Shown: positions 1 through 9,260, numbered from the stretch's first letter. The stretch: DNA of 64,000 nt from Clostridiaceae bacterium (GCA_012838315.1 DUPM01000088.1:62001-126000), one strand, 5' to 3'. A program made the numbers and translations. The notes: generated by a model not told the origin, from the sequence alone.

Positions 1-364
1 TGCTACTCTGATCCATTAGGGCACTAAGGACATCTTTGTTCACGAAAAGAACTTCGGTCGCGCTCATCGCTTCAAATGTAAACGCGTAATAGTTCTGGGT
101 ACCGAAAATGAGGTCTTCACCAAAAAAATCTCCGGACTTGAGAAGTGATATCGTCGCGAAGTCACCGGATGTCGTGTACTTTTGCATTGCGATTCGTCCC
201 TTTTCGATGACGCCAATACTTGAACATAAATCGCCTTCTGCGACGACAATTTCTCCCTTTGCAAAACTTCTCACACGCGTCAACGCACAGTAGTTTTGAA
301 ATGTTGTTCGCTCCAAACCGGCGAACAACGATGTCTTTCCCAATGCTTCACAGGCCTTAATCAT
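1..364 (-). CDS. Crp/Fnr-family regulator, N-terminal part (cut by window edge)
   Basis: Translating the minus strand from 364 gives an open frame to the window edge (about 121 residues) with the plan of a cyclic-nucleotide-binding beta-barrel: a segment KGEIVVAEGD, then IGVIEKGRIAMQKYT, then LLKSGDFFGED. The DNA-binding helix-turn-helix would lie beyond position 1, so the class is inferred from the sensor domain only. Two ATGs are possible (370 and 364). The GGGGAG ribosome site sits 7 bases before 364 and is too close to 370, so I choose 364. The start overlaps the nagA stop by 8 bases, so this is the third gene of the PHP-nagA operon and is probably translationally coupled. A role in sensing a metabolite of amino-sugar use is only a guess from position. 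Confidence 0.8.
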   Translation of the reverse strand, partial: MIKACEALGKTSLFAGLERTTFQNYCALTRVRSFAKGEIVVAEGDLCSSIGVIEKGRIAMQKYTTSGDFATISLLKSGDFFGEDLIFGTQNYYAFTFEAMSATEVLFVNKDVLSALMDQSS

Positions 365-1619
365 GAACATTCTCCCCGTTTCTATCGATTGTCGCTCCAC
401 TCGTACTGGTATTCATGGTAGATTGATAAATGATTCGCCCCTCACAAATGGTCAAGACCGGAATCAGACGGTCATCCAGAATCGTAATATCTGCCAGTTT
501 TCCTTCCTCAATACTTCCGGTCATTTGTCCGACCCCAATGACTCGAGCCGGGTTAATGGTCGCGGCTCTTATCGCATCCTCAAGTGGAACTCCAATGGAA
601 ACCAAGTTTCTCACACCCTCGGCGACAGACGAAACAGATCCTGCCAAGCGACCGTCTCCGAAATCAGTCCTTCCATTATAAACCTTAACAAGGGCATTTC
701 CGAGCTTGTATTTACCATCGGGCATACCCGCGCCCCTCATTGCGTCGCTGACAATGACAGCGCGGTTGGGTCCGAGAATCTTAAAGGTTAAGGCCAACAG
801 CGATGGGTGAATGTGTACAAGATCGCAAATCAATTCCGCCGTCACAGATGAATCTTCAAGGATGGCGCAAACCGGGCCGGGTGCTTTGTGATGAATCGGG
901 CGCATCGCATTATACAGATGCGTCGCATGACGAAGACCTAAAGCGACAGCTCGTCGCGTAATATCATAGTCCGCATCAGAATGCGAAATTGAAAGTGCAT
1001 AATCCTTAGAAAATGTTCGAATAAATTCATCCGCACCGGGAAGCTCAGGTGCGACATCAATGATTTTTAGCAATCCGGGAAATCGACTCTCAATTTTATT
1101 GACAAGATTAATTTCAGGCAGTTGTAGTACTTCTGATGACTGGACACCACTTCTCGAAGGCGACAAAAACGGCCCCTCCAGATGAACTCCAATAAGCTTG
1201 GCACCGTTAGGGGTATCACGAAAAAAGTGGTCTACATGAGTGAGCGCGGCCATTAAACTCGGTTCGTCAATCGTCATCGTTGTCGCGCAAAATGAAGAAA
1301 CACCATAACGGGCCAAGTGAGATGACAATTCAAAAACAGCAGTGGCTGAGTCATCACAAGTATCCGCTCCACCTCCGCCATGGACGTGAATGTCGATATA
1401 TCCCGGAACCGCGTAGTAACCACCAATGTCGATGATTTGTACGTCGCCGGATACTGTTAACGCACAAGCGCTATCACATTGCACGCTACTCATAGCATCT
1501 TTTGGCCCCTGTGCATCTGATACAGAATAAACCCCATCAATTATTTTACCTTTGATATGGATATCGGATCGACGAAATTGAAAATCCGAATGACAGACCA
1601 TTGCGTTTTTCAAAAGCAT
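357..1619 (-). CDS. nagA: N-acetylglucosamine-6-phosphate deacetylase
   Basis: 420 residues; removes acetate from GlcNAc-6-phosphate in the cytoplasm, feeding amino sugars to glycolysis or wall synthesis. Amidohydrolase signatures are visible: the metal motif HVHG near residue 78-81 after PGYIDI, HLEGPF in the middle, a later histidine in ATHLYNAM, and VSDAM toward the C-terminus where the catalytic Asp is expected. The protein is a little longer than usual; residues about 33-60 look like an insertion in the N-terminal strand region. Start ATG 1619 follows AGGGAGAAATCCG. It lies 12 bases after the PHP gene and overlaps the Crp-like gene. No nagB is present in the window. Confidence 0.93.
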   Translation of the reverse strand: MLLKNAMVCHSDFQFRRSDIHIKGKIIDGVYSVSDAQGPKDAMSSVQCDSACALTVSGDVQIIDIGGYYAVPGYIDIHVHGGGGADTCDDSATAVFELSSHLARYGVSSFCATTMTIDEPSLMAALTHVDHFFRDTPNGAKLIGVHLEGPFLSPSRSGVQSSEVLQLPEINLVNKIESRFPGLLKIIDVAPELPGADEFIRTFSKDYALSISHSDADYDITRRAVALGLRHATHLYNAMRPIHHKAPGPVCAILEDSSVTAELICDLVHIHPSLLALTFKILGPNRAVIVSDAMRGAGMPDGKYKLGNALVKVYNGRTDFGDGRLAGSVSSVAEGVRNLVSIGVPLEDAIRAATINPARVIGVGQMTGSIEEGKLADITILDDRLIPVLTICEGRIIYQSTMNTSTSGATIDRNGENVHD

Positions 1620-1631
1620 CGGATTTCTCCC

Positions 1632-2387
1632 TTATGACCGAAGTCTTCGGCTCCCCAACAGATAGAGCCCTTTTCTGCAACGAATAGCAGAAATCATTTC
1701 CTCGATAGTATAAACGTCGTTCTGAAAAAGAATCCCGCCTCCCGGTATCGTATCAATATCATGCGTGTCTGATCCGGATGTCACCACAAGGTGATTCTCG
1801 CGAGCATATGACATGGCATCAATATCCCATTGCACATCGGGATTTCTGGAATTGACGACTTCGACAGCATCCACCAATTCAGGAAAAAGACGAAGTTTTC
1901 GGATATAGGGTGCTTGTCGAAATGGGTGAGCGTGTATATTAAATGCGCCATCCCGACGAGAGTTTTGCAAATACGTCTCAGGACTCCACGACAAGATATC
2001 CGGATGATCCAGAAGCCATTGCTTGTTCAATCCATAAGTTAGAAATTCCGTACCGTGATAAGCATATTCCCATCCAAAAAACACCTTAAGCCCAACCTCT
2101 CTGCCTCGAATCAAGGCATTATCGTAACCCCGGCAGAATAGTTCGACCCGCGTCGACCAAGGAAGGTGTGAAGGGACAGAAGTGTTCCCGTTAAAAAAAT
2201 GATCGGTAATAACGATGCCTGAAAAACCAATTGATTTGTAAAAGTCGACGAGATCCGCGGCTTGATCTCTTGAACAGGCACTGGCTTCAGAAGTATGCAT
2301 GTGCGTCTCAAATGCATAGCCTTTTTTAACTGTATTCAGTAAAGCGCGCTTACGCTTTTTGTAGTTCGCATTTGTATTTCCAAACAA
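1632..2387 (-). CDS. PHP-domain metal-dependent phosphoesterase
   Basis: 251 residues. The PHP motif 1 (ETHMHTSEAS) is at about residue 27-36, followed by GIVITDH near residue 58. A mid-protein INxHAHPF-type metal site (FNIHAHPF), and SGSDTHD near the C-terminus complete the set of His/Asp ligands expected for a trinuclear PHP phosphoesterase. The substrate is unknown; the family includes histidinol-phosphatase-like and nucleotidase enzymes. The start is TTG at 2387, preceded by a GGGGT ribosome site; no better in-frame start precedes the PHP motif. It heads an operon with nagA (12-base gap), so a sugar phosphate or phosphodiester substrate is plausible but not shown. Confidence 0.85.
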   Translation of the reverse strand: MFGNTNANYKKRKRALLNTVKKGYAFETHMHTSEASACSRDQAADLVDFYKSIGFSGIVITDHFFNGNTSVPSHLPWSTRVELFCRGYDNALIRGREVGLKVFFGWEYAYHGTEFLTYGLNKQWLLDHPDILSWSPETYLQNSRRDGAFNIHAHPFRQAPYIRKLRLFPELVDAVEVVNSRNPDVQWDIDAMSYARENHLVVTSGSDTHDIDTIPGGGILFQNDVYTIEEMISAIRCRKGLYLLGSRRLRS

Positions 2388-2556
2388 TATCTACCCCAAT
2401 CCCAATCGCTAACCTATCTATCGCGAAATGAATGTAATTATACCTTTACTTTAACCAAAGACGCCATGGATAACAAGACCACTGAATTCAATCACAAAGA
2501 ACATATCAATAGAATCGAATGCTTTCCGAAAGTATAATGTCCGTCGAACAAAATGG

Positions 2557-2587
2557 ATAAAAAAATGCGGCTCACATAAGCCGCATT
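2557..2587 (-). terminator. Rho-independent terminator of the small leader-like gene
   Basis: On the minus strand a 9-bp stem (AATGCGGCT with AGCCGCATT, 2579-2587 and 2564-2572), a 6-base loop and a T-rich tail lie 24 bases after the stop of the 72-residue gene. The rest of 2388-2611 shows nothing I can assign. Confidence 0.85.
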
Positions 2588-2611
2588 GATAACGGACTAG
2601 TCTGCATAGAA

Positions 2612-2830
2612 TCAGAACAACTTCTTAACAGAACCTAAGATGCCCGATGCCTTGTCACCGGCAATTTTAGCCTTAACTCCATCGACTAACGCATTCACTT
2701 GATCGTCAGGCAAGTCTATTCCGATAACAGCCTCAACAGCCTTAACTGGGTCTTCTTTAAATTTATTGGCAAACTTGTCATCACTTTTAACTTTTGCAAC
2801 AATTTCTTCAATCTTCTTCTTAATGTCCAT
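2612..2830 (-). CDS. Small helical protein resembling Nif11/NHLP-type leader domains
   Basis: 72 residues, very Lys/Asp rich, no cysteine, no membrane segment. The pattern is amphipathic helix, then KFKEDPVKAVE, then GIDLPDDQ, then a C-terminal helix and a Gly-Ile-Leu-Gly tail. The order (short helix, DPxxAxE, G-hydrophobic-DLP) is what the leader half of Nif11 and nitrile-hydratase-like leader peptides looks like. Proteins of this build are also found as stand-alone genes in Clostridia with no known job. A good AAGAGGG ribosome site precedes ATG 2830, and its own terminator follows, so it is a monocistronic gene next to tRNA-Leu. No modification enzyme or peptidase-transporter gene is near, so a peptide-precursor role is not supported by context. 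Confidence 0.75.
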   Translation of the reverse strand: MDIKKKIEEIVAKVKSDDKFANKFKEDPVKAVEAVIGIDLPDDQVNALVDGVKAKIAGDKASGILGSVKKLF

Positions 2831-2930
2831 TTAGCCCTCTTTCTTGAGTCAAAACGAGACTCATATATATTCGTCCTACAGAGTTATTGTAATTCAAGAT
2901 GAATGCATCTGCAAATGATTAAATTTCAAT

Positions 2931-2965
2931 AAAAAACCACCGATCAATCATAGATTAATCGGTGG
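2931..2965 (-). terminator. Rho-independent terminator of tRNA-Leu
   Basis: 13-bp stem (arms 2937-2949 and 2953-2965, one G-U pair), 3-base loop and a run of six T on the minus strand, starting 3 bases after the tRNA CCA end. Confidence 0.9.
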
Positions 2966-2968
2966 TGA

Positions 2969-3051
2969 TGGTGCGGTCGACGGGACTTGAACCCGTATGG
3001 TCTCCCACACGCCCCTCAAACGTGCGCGTCTGCCAGTTCCGCCACGACCGC
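2969..3051 (-). tRNA. tRNA-Leu (anticodon GAG)
   Basis: The minus strand reads GCGGTCG for the acceptor arm, a GCGGAACTGGCAGAC D-arm typical of leucine tRNAs, and an anticodon stem CACGT/GCGTG around the loop TTGAGGG (anticodon GAG, reading CTC/CTT). A long variable arm and GGGTTCAAGTCCC T-arm follow. The discriminator A and an encoded CCA are present (2969-2972). Confidence 0.95.
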
Positions 3052-3092
3052 ATATCTTAGTCATTGCCGGAGGGCTTTAAGCAGCAAGAGTA

Positions 3093-3121
3093 ATTATACA
3101 TAGAGCCTTGCGGCATGTCAA
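3093..3121 (-). promoter_or_regulatory. Sigma-A promoter of tRNA-Leu
   Basis: Perfect consensus on the minus strand: TTGACA (3116-3121), 17-base spacer, TATAAT (3093-3098), about 40 bases before the mature tRNA 5' end. This is one of the strongest promoters in the window, as expected for a stable RNA. Confidence 0.9.
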
Positions 3122-3208
3122 CTCTTGTACTGCAACACTTTTCAGACGCTTGGATAACCAGAAATATGCCATCAAAAGTATGCGAAATACAATCAAAAGT
3201 AAAGCGAA

Positions 3209-4306
3209 TTACGCATAGTTTGCAATCAATGCAATCAGGATAATTCCCAAAAGAATGGCGATTGCAACACGCAAAGGTGAAATCGGAGCCTTTCCACCCA
3301 CCTTACCGGTCTGCCCATTAACGACAAACTGATAAACTTTCTCCTTATACGTAAATGATGACAACCAAACCGGCACTAAAATGTATTTGTATGTCACATT
3401 GTCAAATACAGTCGAAAAAGACTGACATCGAGCACGATCCGCGCGCCATTTCTTTTTGATATAACCCTCAATATTGCGTCTTAACCGTTGCTTGATACCC
3501 ACTTGCGCATTCGCCCATCCATCCTTCAACCCGACGGAGTAACGCTCTGCGACGAAGCCCGCAACAAGCTCGGGCCTGTAGGGTACCAACTTTGAAAAGA
3601 TAAAAGGCTCTGCACGCTTCACGCCGGAGTCCTGGTTTTTCTTGGAGGCAACAACGGTAAAGTCATCTATAAGTTCTTGATAAACACCTCTGACACTTCT
3701 CCAATCCGTGACGGTCTCCATTCGATCGCCACGCTTTACCCTTCGGTCAAATCCGGCCTGTCCGGAGAATGTTGAAGTTGTAGAAGTATCGAAAGTCCAA
3801 TAAGGTAAGTATACCCCGACAAACGACTCCGGTTTGGCTTGACGCTTGGCGGCAGAAGGGGTAAATATTTTTCTTCTCAACCATTTGGTGAAAAGCTCTC
3901 CCGCATTATTAATTGGAATCTCAAACGGACACACACCTCCCGGAGCAATAGATTTCTCGCTTGCAGAAGGCATGACATTCGTTGAGCCACAAAACGGGCA
4001 TACCGCTGCAGTCTCGAGCGCGTCATAAACACTTTCCCCTGCACAATTTGAGCATATAACGACCTTTTTCTCAGCGCCCCAATCAAAACTTTCTAAGTGC
4101 TCCGCAGAATCAAAGTCAATTTCAACAACCGCATCACCCGAATCCGGTGCCGGCAACTCTTTGCGGTACCCGCAATATTCACAGAGCATCCCGCGCGTCT
4201 CAGGATCGTAAATGATGGTCGCCGCGCAATTCGGGCACTTCTTGTCCGTAACGTCCTCAGTTGTTTCAATAGTAGAAATCATTGTCTCATCGCTTTGCGT
4301 ATCCAT
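3209..4306 (-). CDS. YdjG-like double zinc-ribbon membrane protein
   Basis: 365 residues. Two zinc ribbons: Cys24/27/42/45 and Cys85/88/103/106. A soluble middle region follows (LPYWTFD near 170), and a single C-terminal membrane helix (about 343-362, ILLGIILIALIANYA) would leave the ribbons in the cytoplasm. This is the layout of B. subtilis YdjG, which with YdjH and the SPFH protein YdjI forms a membrane complex linked to PspA. YdjH- and YdjI-like genes lie 13 kb away (15981-18099), supporting the call. The start ATG 4306 has an AGAGGTG site inside the preceding GH13 gene, only 9 bases downstream of that gene's stop, so it appears to ride on the glycogen operon. The biochemical role is unknown. 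Confidence 0.75.
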   Translation of the reverse strand: MDTQSDETMISTIETTEDVTDKKCPNCAATIIYDPETRGMLCEYCGYRKELPAPDSGDAVVEIDFDSAEHLESFDWGAEKKVVICSNCAGESVYDALETAAVCPFCGSTNVMPSASEKSIAPGGVCPFEIPINNAGELFTKWLRRKIFTPSAAKRQAKPESFVGVYLPYWTFDTSTTSTFSGQAGFDRRVKRGDRMETVTDWRSVRGVYQELIDDFTVVASKKNQDSGVKRAEPFIFSKLVPYRPELVAGFVAERYSVGLKDGWANAQVGIKQRLRRNIEGYIKKKWRADRARCQSFSTVFDNVTYKYILVPVWLSSFTYKEKVYQFVVNGQTGKVGGKAPISPLRVAIAILLGIILIALIANYA

Positions 4307-4315
4307 AGCACACCT

Positions 4316-6382
4316 CTATACTTCAAAATATACTCTATACTCTAACGGATTAACTGAGATTCGTAAAGGCCCTTTGATTTGTTCGCAGAATGGATAAATT
4401 GCTTTCTGGTCTCGTGACAGGGTCTCGGCCCCATCGCTATAAGCACACTCCAAATCGAAGTGGCAAGCTTCTGATGTACTCGAATTGAATGCCACAACGA
4501 TTCGACGTGGCCCATCTTGCTCTCTCCCGAAAAAATCTTTTCTGTCTTCAGATAGGGTCCTTTCAAATACGAATAGTTGATCTGTCGTCGTCAGCGTCTT
4601 ATAGGAGCCCGTTTTAAGAACCGGATTCGCCTTTCTGAACGTCGAAAAAGACTTGAAAAACGAAAGCTGTTCTTGCCCGTCCTGAGATATATGATCCCAT
4701 GGATACGTTCTTCTGTTAAACGGATCACGATAACCCTCCATACCGACCTCATCACCGTAGTAGATACTAGGGTTTCCGACGTATGTCAATTGAAATACAT
4801 ACGCCAATCGCATCAACGCCAAACCGCATTTTCTTTGATCCGGAGTCATCTGTATTTGTTTTTGTTTATGCCGATCTCCGGGATCGCTAGGACCGGCAAG
4901 GCATGTAATCGCTCTCGGAACATCGTGACTTGAGATTAAATTCATAATGCAATAATGTGCTTCCGGCGGATAGTTTTCACGATATGTCTCAAGCAAATTA
5001 TTAGCCTCGCTAGCAGAATACGTGCCAACGAGGTATCCGATCAGCGCGTCTCTAAACGTGTACCCCATCACTGAGTCATGAGAATTTCCAAGTAAGAAAT
5101 CGCGATAACTACCGTAACTTATCTTGTTGCTGGCATCCTCCCAGACCTCACCGACGACAATCCCTTCGCCATCGGACTCTTGCTTGATGCGCTTTCTGAT
5201 TTCACGAATAAAACCGTCCGGCAACTCATCTGACACGTCCAGTCGAAAGCCGGCGCTACCGCTCTTCATCCAATGTGCGAGAACGCCGCTATCGCCGAGA
5301 ATAAAACCTTTGTAAAACAAATCGTTCTCATTGACATTCGGCAATTCCGGAAATCCCCACCACGAATCATACGAGATCGTTCCGTGAGCATCTCGAGAAA
5401 AATTGTACCACGAGCGGTAAGGACTATACTCACCCTTAACGTATGCCTGATAAGCACCAACTCCGGTGTATCTGCCATACTTATTGAAGTAGACACTGTC
5501 GGCACCGGTATGACTGAAAACTCCGTCCAGAATAAATCGGATGCCCGCTGCCTCAGACGCTTTTCTCAACGCATCATATCCCGTCTGTCCACCAAGAATC
5601 GGGTCTACAGAAAGGTAGTCCGCTGTATCATATCTGTGATTGGATCTCGCCTCAAAAATCGGATTCAAATATATAAGATCCACATTCAACGATTGAATGT
5701 AATCCATTTTTTCGGCAATACCATGTAACGTCCCGCCAAAAAAATCACACGCAACGTATCCTGTCTCCGGTTTGCCGTCGATATCCACATCCTCAGTCCA
5801 ATTCTCGTGATAAATCCGCTCACCCGAAGAATAGCGCGATTTCATATCATCATAGTCGAACGACTCGCCTCTAAAAAACCGATCCGGGAAAATCTGATAA
5901 ATCATCGCGCCCTTAAACCAGTCGGGTGTCTTAAAGTCTTTGTCGTACACCGTGATCTGAAACGCTCCCGGAAAACGCTCCTCTGAAACACCCACTCGAG
6001 AAGGAGAGCGACTGAGTCGACCTTTGCCGGAACGGTCCGATCCCGGCTTAACATAATAGAAAATCTCTTGAGCCGAGCCGGTCTGTGGGTGAATGTCATA
6101 AAAAGAAAACCAGTAAAACAGAATTCCGGGCTCACCGGGCATCGTTAATTCCACTTCGTACCTTCCGGTGTCATGGCTAGTCGGCACCATTGGCATCTCA
6201 TGATATGAAAACTTATATAAACCATACGTATAGCAAAGAATGACTCGTTCAAACGGCCGAGAAATTTCAAAGTGTATTTGTACTTTTTCCCAAGTTCTTC
6301 TTGCCCCGAAAGGGTTTCTAAAATGAATTGAACGAGAATCATGCGTTGCAAAAAGATGTTCAGGAAAGTGCTCTGGCGTCAT
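4316..6382 (-). CDS. GH13 alpha-glycosidase (cyclomaltodextrinase/neopullulanase type)
   Basis: 688 residues. An N-terminal beta-domain (about 1-120, CBM34-like by position) precedes a GH13 barrel beginning at MIYQIFPDRF (160-169). The four GH13 regions are present: DGVFSH (Asp286), GFRLDVSDE (nucleophile Asp382), GEVWED (acid/base Glu412) and SSHDVPR (Asp487). No signal peptide, so it acts in the cytoplasm, probably on maltodextrins or glycogen-derived branches. It starts 5 bases after glgA stops. This suggests glycogen debranching or dextrin hydrolysis coupled to synthesis; the bond specificity (alpha-1,4 or alpha-1,6) cannot be read from the sequence. Confidence 0.9.
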   Translation of the reverse strand: MTPEHFPEHLFATHDSRSIHFRNPFGARRTWEKVQIHFEISRPFERVILCYTYGLYKFSYHEMPMVPTSHDTGRYEVELTMPGEPGILFYWFSFYDIHPQTGSAQEIFYYVKPGSDRSGKGRLSRSPSRVGVSEERFPGAFQITVYDKDFKTPDWFKGAMIYQIFPDRFFRGESFDYDDMKSRYSSGERIYHENWTEDVDIDGKPETGYVACDFFGGTLHGIAEKMDYIQSLNVDLIYLNPIFEARSNHRYDTADYLSVDPILGGQTGYDALRKASEAAGIRFILDGVFSHTGADSVYFNKYGRYTGVGAYQAYVKGEYSPYRSWYNFSRDAHGTISYDSWWGFPELPNVNENDLFYKGFILGDSGVLAHWMKSGSAGFRLDVSDELPDGFIREIRKRIKQESDGEGIVVGEVWEDASNKISYGSYRDFLLGNSHDSVMGYTFRDALIGYLVGTYSASEANNLLETYRENYPPEAHYCIMNLISSHDVPRAITCLAGPSDPGDRHKQKQIQMTPDQRKCGLALMRLAYVFQLTYVGNPSIYYGDEVGMEGYRDPFNRRTYPWDHISQDGQEQLSFFKSFSTFRKANPVLKTGSYKTLTTTDQLFVFERTLSEDRKDFFGREQDGPRRIVVAFNSSTSEACHFDLECAYSDGAETLSRDQKAIYPFCEQIKGPLRISVNPLEYRVYFEV

Positions 6383-6387
6383 TATAT

Positions 6388-8133
6388 TTACTCTTTATTA
6401 TCCTTCGCGTTGTCTTTTTTTTTGCCCTTTACCGGCGAATTAGTTTTCGATTTTGCGACCTTTTCACCGGGCTTTGCTCGCTCGGAGTCTGTCTTCGAGA
6501 CAGTCGACGAGGCCTTTGTCGGAGATGCCTTTCGCCCCGAAGTCTTCGCCGGATTGGCATCTTTGACAGGAATATCCGCTGCATTATCTATAACGCCATT
6601 GTCATGAACCGGTGCAACGACTCGATCCAATGATTTTGGCTCGGGCATTGTATCTATGACCCTATGGGCCTCATCCACTGGAATACCGGAAATTAATGAG
6701 TAAAGCCCGATGTACTCCACGGCTGATTTAGACCAAGTGTAATCGCCATTCATGCCGGAAACAACGAGTCGGTCCCATACTTTTTTATGATGTCGATACA
6801 AGTCGCAAGCGTACTTAGTCACAAATAGAAACTCGTGTGCATTTATGTTAGCAAAAGAGAATCCGTTGCCTTCACCGGTGTATTCGTTGTAAGGATGCAC
6901 GGTGTCCTTGAGACCACCGGTCTCTCTAACAATCGGAATCGTGCCATACCGCATCGAAATCATCTGAGACAATCCGCAAGGCTCAAAAAGCGACGGCATT
7001 AAAAACATGTCTCCAGCCGCGTAAAGCTTGTGGGCCATGGCATTGTCATAATAAATACAAGCGGCCATCTTCAAAGGATTGCGTTTAGCAATCTCAAGCA
7101 GTGTTCTCTCATAAAATGAATTTCCGGTTCCAAGAACCACCACCTGCATACCGTCAAACAACATTTCTTCAACGACACGCAGAAACAAGTCCATACCTTT
7201 TTGATCGACAAGACGCGTCACCATCACACACATCGGCGCGCCCGGGTTTTCATCCAGACCAAGCTCCGCTTGTACGATTCTCTTGCACACTGCTTTTCCG
7301 GATTGATAATCGTCAACACTATACTTCTTAGGCAGATAGTCGTCCTTGCTCGGATCAAATTCGTCAGAATTGATACCGTTCAAAATACCCGTGACCTTGT
7401 ATGCGTATCTTTGAAGCGTATTGTTGAGCCCTTCGCCGTAATAATCTGTCATAATTTCGTATGCATACGTCGGAGAAACAGTCGTCACGGAATTGGAATA
7501 AACAATTCCGGCCTTCATAAAGTTGACTGCGCCCTCTTTCAAAGAAAGTTCTTCGGTAAGAAATTCATCGGGGAGATCCATCAAGTCTTTGATGGCATCA
7601 ACACCATGAATGCCTTGATATTTGAGGTTATGAATCGTATATACAGTCTTCAGATTCTCGAACATACCGTTCGGTCGATAATGAGCATCAAGCAACAAGG
7701 GAATCATACCCGATTGCCAATCATTTCCATGTAAAACATCGGGCATGAAACCCATGAATTCACCCATAAACTCGAGCACCGCACGTTGAAAAAAACAGTA
7801 CCGCTCAATGTCAAAGACGTATTCGACATAAACTTGGTCATAGTGAAAATAATACTCGTTGTCAATGAAATAATACGTGACGCCCTCGTAATTCATCGAA
7901 AACAAGCCGGCGTAAACCGATCTCCAACCCATTTTAACCATCTTCCAGCCAAGAAAATCCAACTCGTTAATATGCTTCTTCTTAACCATTTGGTAGAGCG
8001 GCATAATGATTCTTGCATCACAACCATTTTGGTTGAGCGCGCGAGGTAAAGACCCGACGACATCCGCCAGACCGCCGATTTTTGCGAAAGGCGCCGCTTC
8101 GGATGAGACGAGCAATACTTTGATTGGATTCAT
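6388..8133 (-). CDS. glgA: Glycogen synthase (ADP-glucose) with long basic C-terminal tail
   Basis: GT5 glycosyltransferase that adds glucose from ADP-glucose to glycogen. KIGGLADVVG at residues 18-27 holds the ADP-glucose-binding lysine; HGNDWQ, YTIHN, VTRLVDQKG and PSLFEPCGLSQ are the usual N- and C-domain motifs. The catalytic part ends at about residue 490, the normal size for GlgA (about 480). From about 496 to 581 there is an extra 86-residue tail made almost only of Lys, Ser, Pro, Ala, Thr and Asp, which looks disordered and basic. Start ATG 8133 overlaps the glgD stop by 4 bases (ATGA) with an AAGGGGGC ribosome site. Confidence 0.95.
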   Translation of the reverse strand: MNPIKVLLVSSEAAPFAKIGGLADVVGSLPRALNQNGCDARIIMPLYQMVKKKHINELDFLGWKMVKMGWRSVYAGLFSMNYEGVTYYFIDNEYYFHYDQVYVEYVFDIERYCFFQRAVLEFMGEFMGFMPDVLHGNDWQSGMIPLLLDAHYRPNGMFENLKTVYTIHNLKYQGIHGVDAIKDLMDLPDEFLTEELSLKEGAVNFMKAGIVYSNSVTTVSPTYAYEIMTDYYGEGLNNTLQRYAYKVTGILNGINSDEFDPSKDDYLPKKYSVDDYQSGKAVCKRIVQAELGLDENPGAPMCVMVTRLVDQKGMDLFLRVVEEMLFDGMQVVVLGTGNSFYERTLLEIAKRNPLKMAACIYYDNAMAHKLYAAGDMFLMPSLFEPCGLSQMISMRYGTIPIVRETGGLKDTVHPYNEYTGEGNGFSFANINAHEFLFVTKYACDLYRHHKKVWDRLVVSGMNGDYTWSKSAVEYIGLYSLISGIPVDEAHRVIDTMPEPKSLDRVVAPVHDNGVIDNAADIPVKDANPAKTSGRKASPTKASSTVSKTDSERAKPGEKVAKSKTNSPVKGKKKDNAKDNKE

Positions 8134-9239
8134 ACAATAGCCCCCTTATCAATGACAACCGGATAATTTGAATGGCCGACCAGTCTTGTGCCCGGTCGAA
8201 TAACAGCATTTTTATCTAGTATAACATTTTCGAGAACACAGTTATCTGCGATGTGAACATCTTGCATGATGACACAATTCTTAACTGCGCTGTTTTTTGA
8301 CACCATAACGCCTCGAAATAGGATGGAGTCGTGAACCGAACCCATGATTCGGCATCCATCAGACACTAAAGCGTTACTGACGTCACATCCCTGTTGATAC
8401 AAAGTCGGAGCCTCATCTTTGACTTTGGTGTATATTGGCGAGCCCTTCCAAAACAAATCCGCGCGAGTATTGTGATCGAGCAAACGCATCGAAGCATCAA
8501 AATAAGTCTGAATATCGTTGATTCTCAACACAAGCCCCTTGTACTCAATCGCACGAACTTTAAGTACGTTAAATCGCTTGACCAAGGTGTGAACGCCAAA
8601 GTATTGTTCGCCGTGTGACATCATGTCCGATATTAATTCAATCAAAAGATTTCTACGCAAAACAACAATGCCCAAGCTGCATTTGTTGGACTTCGGCGAC
8701 TCCGCATTGAAGAGCATATCTGTAACCATGCCCTTGCGGTCGACATCGAAAATATAATTGGGCCGACCATACTTGATCCCATCACGATTGTACATCACGG
8801 ATATATCAGCACCCGCCTGTTCATGTGTCCTGATGAAGTCAACGAACGCCGTATTTAGAATCATGTTACTGTTAGAAATGATAACAAACTCGGCACGATT
8901 AGAACGAATAAAATCCAACAATCCGGTCAACTCTTCGCCATCCTGAGACGCGGTACTCTCGGAATTAACAAATGGAGGAAGAATATTCAGACCAAAAGAC
9001 TTTCGATCTAAATCCCATGAAGCGCCGGAGCCCAGATGATCCATAAGCGATTTGTACTTATTAAGCGTCAGAATGCCGACGCTTTTTATTCCGGTGTTCA
9101 CCATATTCGACAACATGTAGTCGATTATTCTGTAACGACCACCAAAAGGCATTGCCGCCAAAGCGCGCGGTTTTGACAAATCTCCCAGGCTTATTTTGTT
9201 GTTATCAGCGAGTATCAATCCCATTGCATCAATAAACAT
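8130..9239 (-). CDS. glgD: GlgD, regulatory partner of ADP-glucose pyrophosphorylase
   Basis: 369 residues, homologous to GlgC but with the nucleotide loop degenerated: where GlgC has GGQGSRLG this protein has ADNNKISLGDLS, while RYRIIDYMLSN and the C-terminal left-handed beta-helix repeats remain. This is normal for Firmicute GlgD, known to form hetero-oligomers with GlgC and tune its activity rather than catalyse on its own. It sits between glgC (21-base gap) and glgA (4-base overlap). Confidence 0.95.
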   Translation of the reverse strand: MFIDAMGLILADNNKISLGDLSKPRALAAMPFGGRYRIIDYMLSNMVNTGIKSVGILTLNKYKSLMDHLGSGASWDLDRKSFGLNILPPFVNSESTASQDGEELTGLLDFIRSNRAEFVIISNSNMILNTAFVDFIRTHEQAGADISVMYNRDGIKYGRPNYIFDVDRKGMVTDMLFNAESPKSNKCSLGIVVLRRNLLIELISDMMSHGEQYFGVHTLVKRFNVLKVRAIEYKGLVLRINDIQTYFDASMRLLDHNTRADLFWKGSPIYTKVKDEAPTLYQQGCDVSNALVSDGCRIMGSVHDSILFRGVMVSKNSAVKNCVIMQDVHIADNCVLENVILDKNAVIRPGTRLVGHSNYPVVIDKGAIV

Positions 9240-9260
9240 ATGATATAATCCCCCCGTTTC

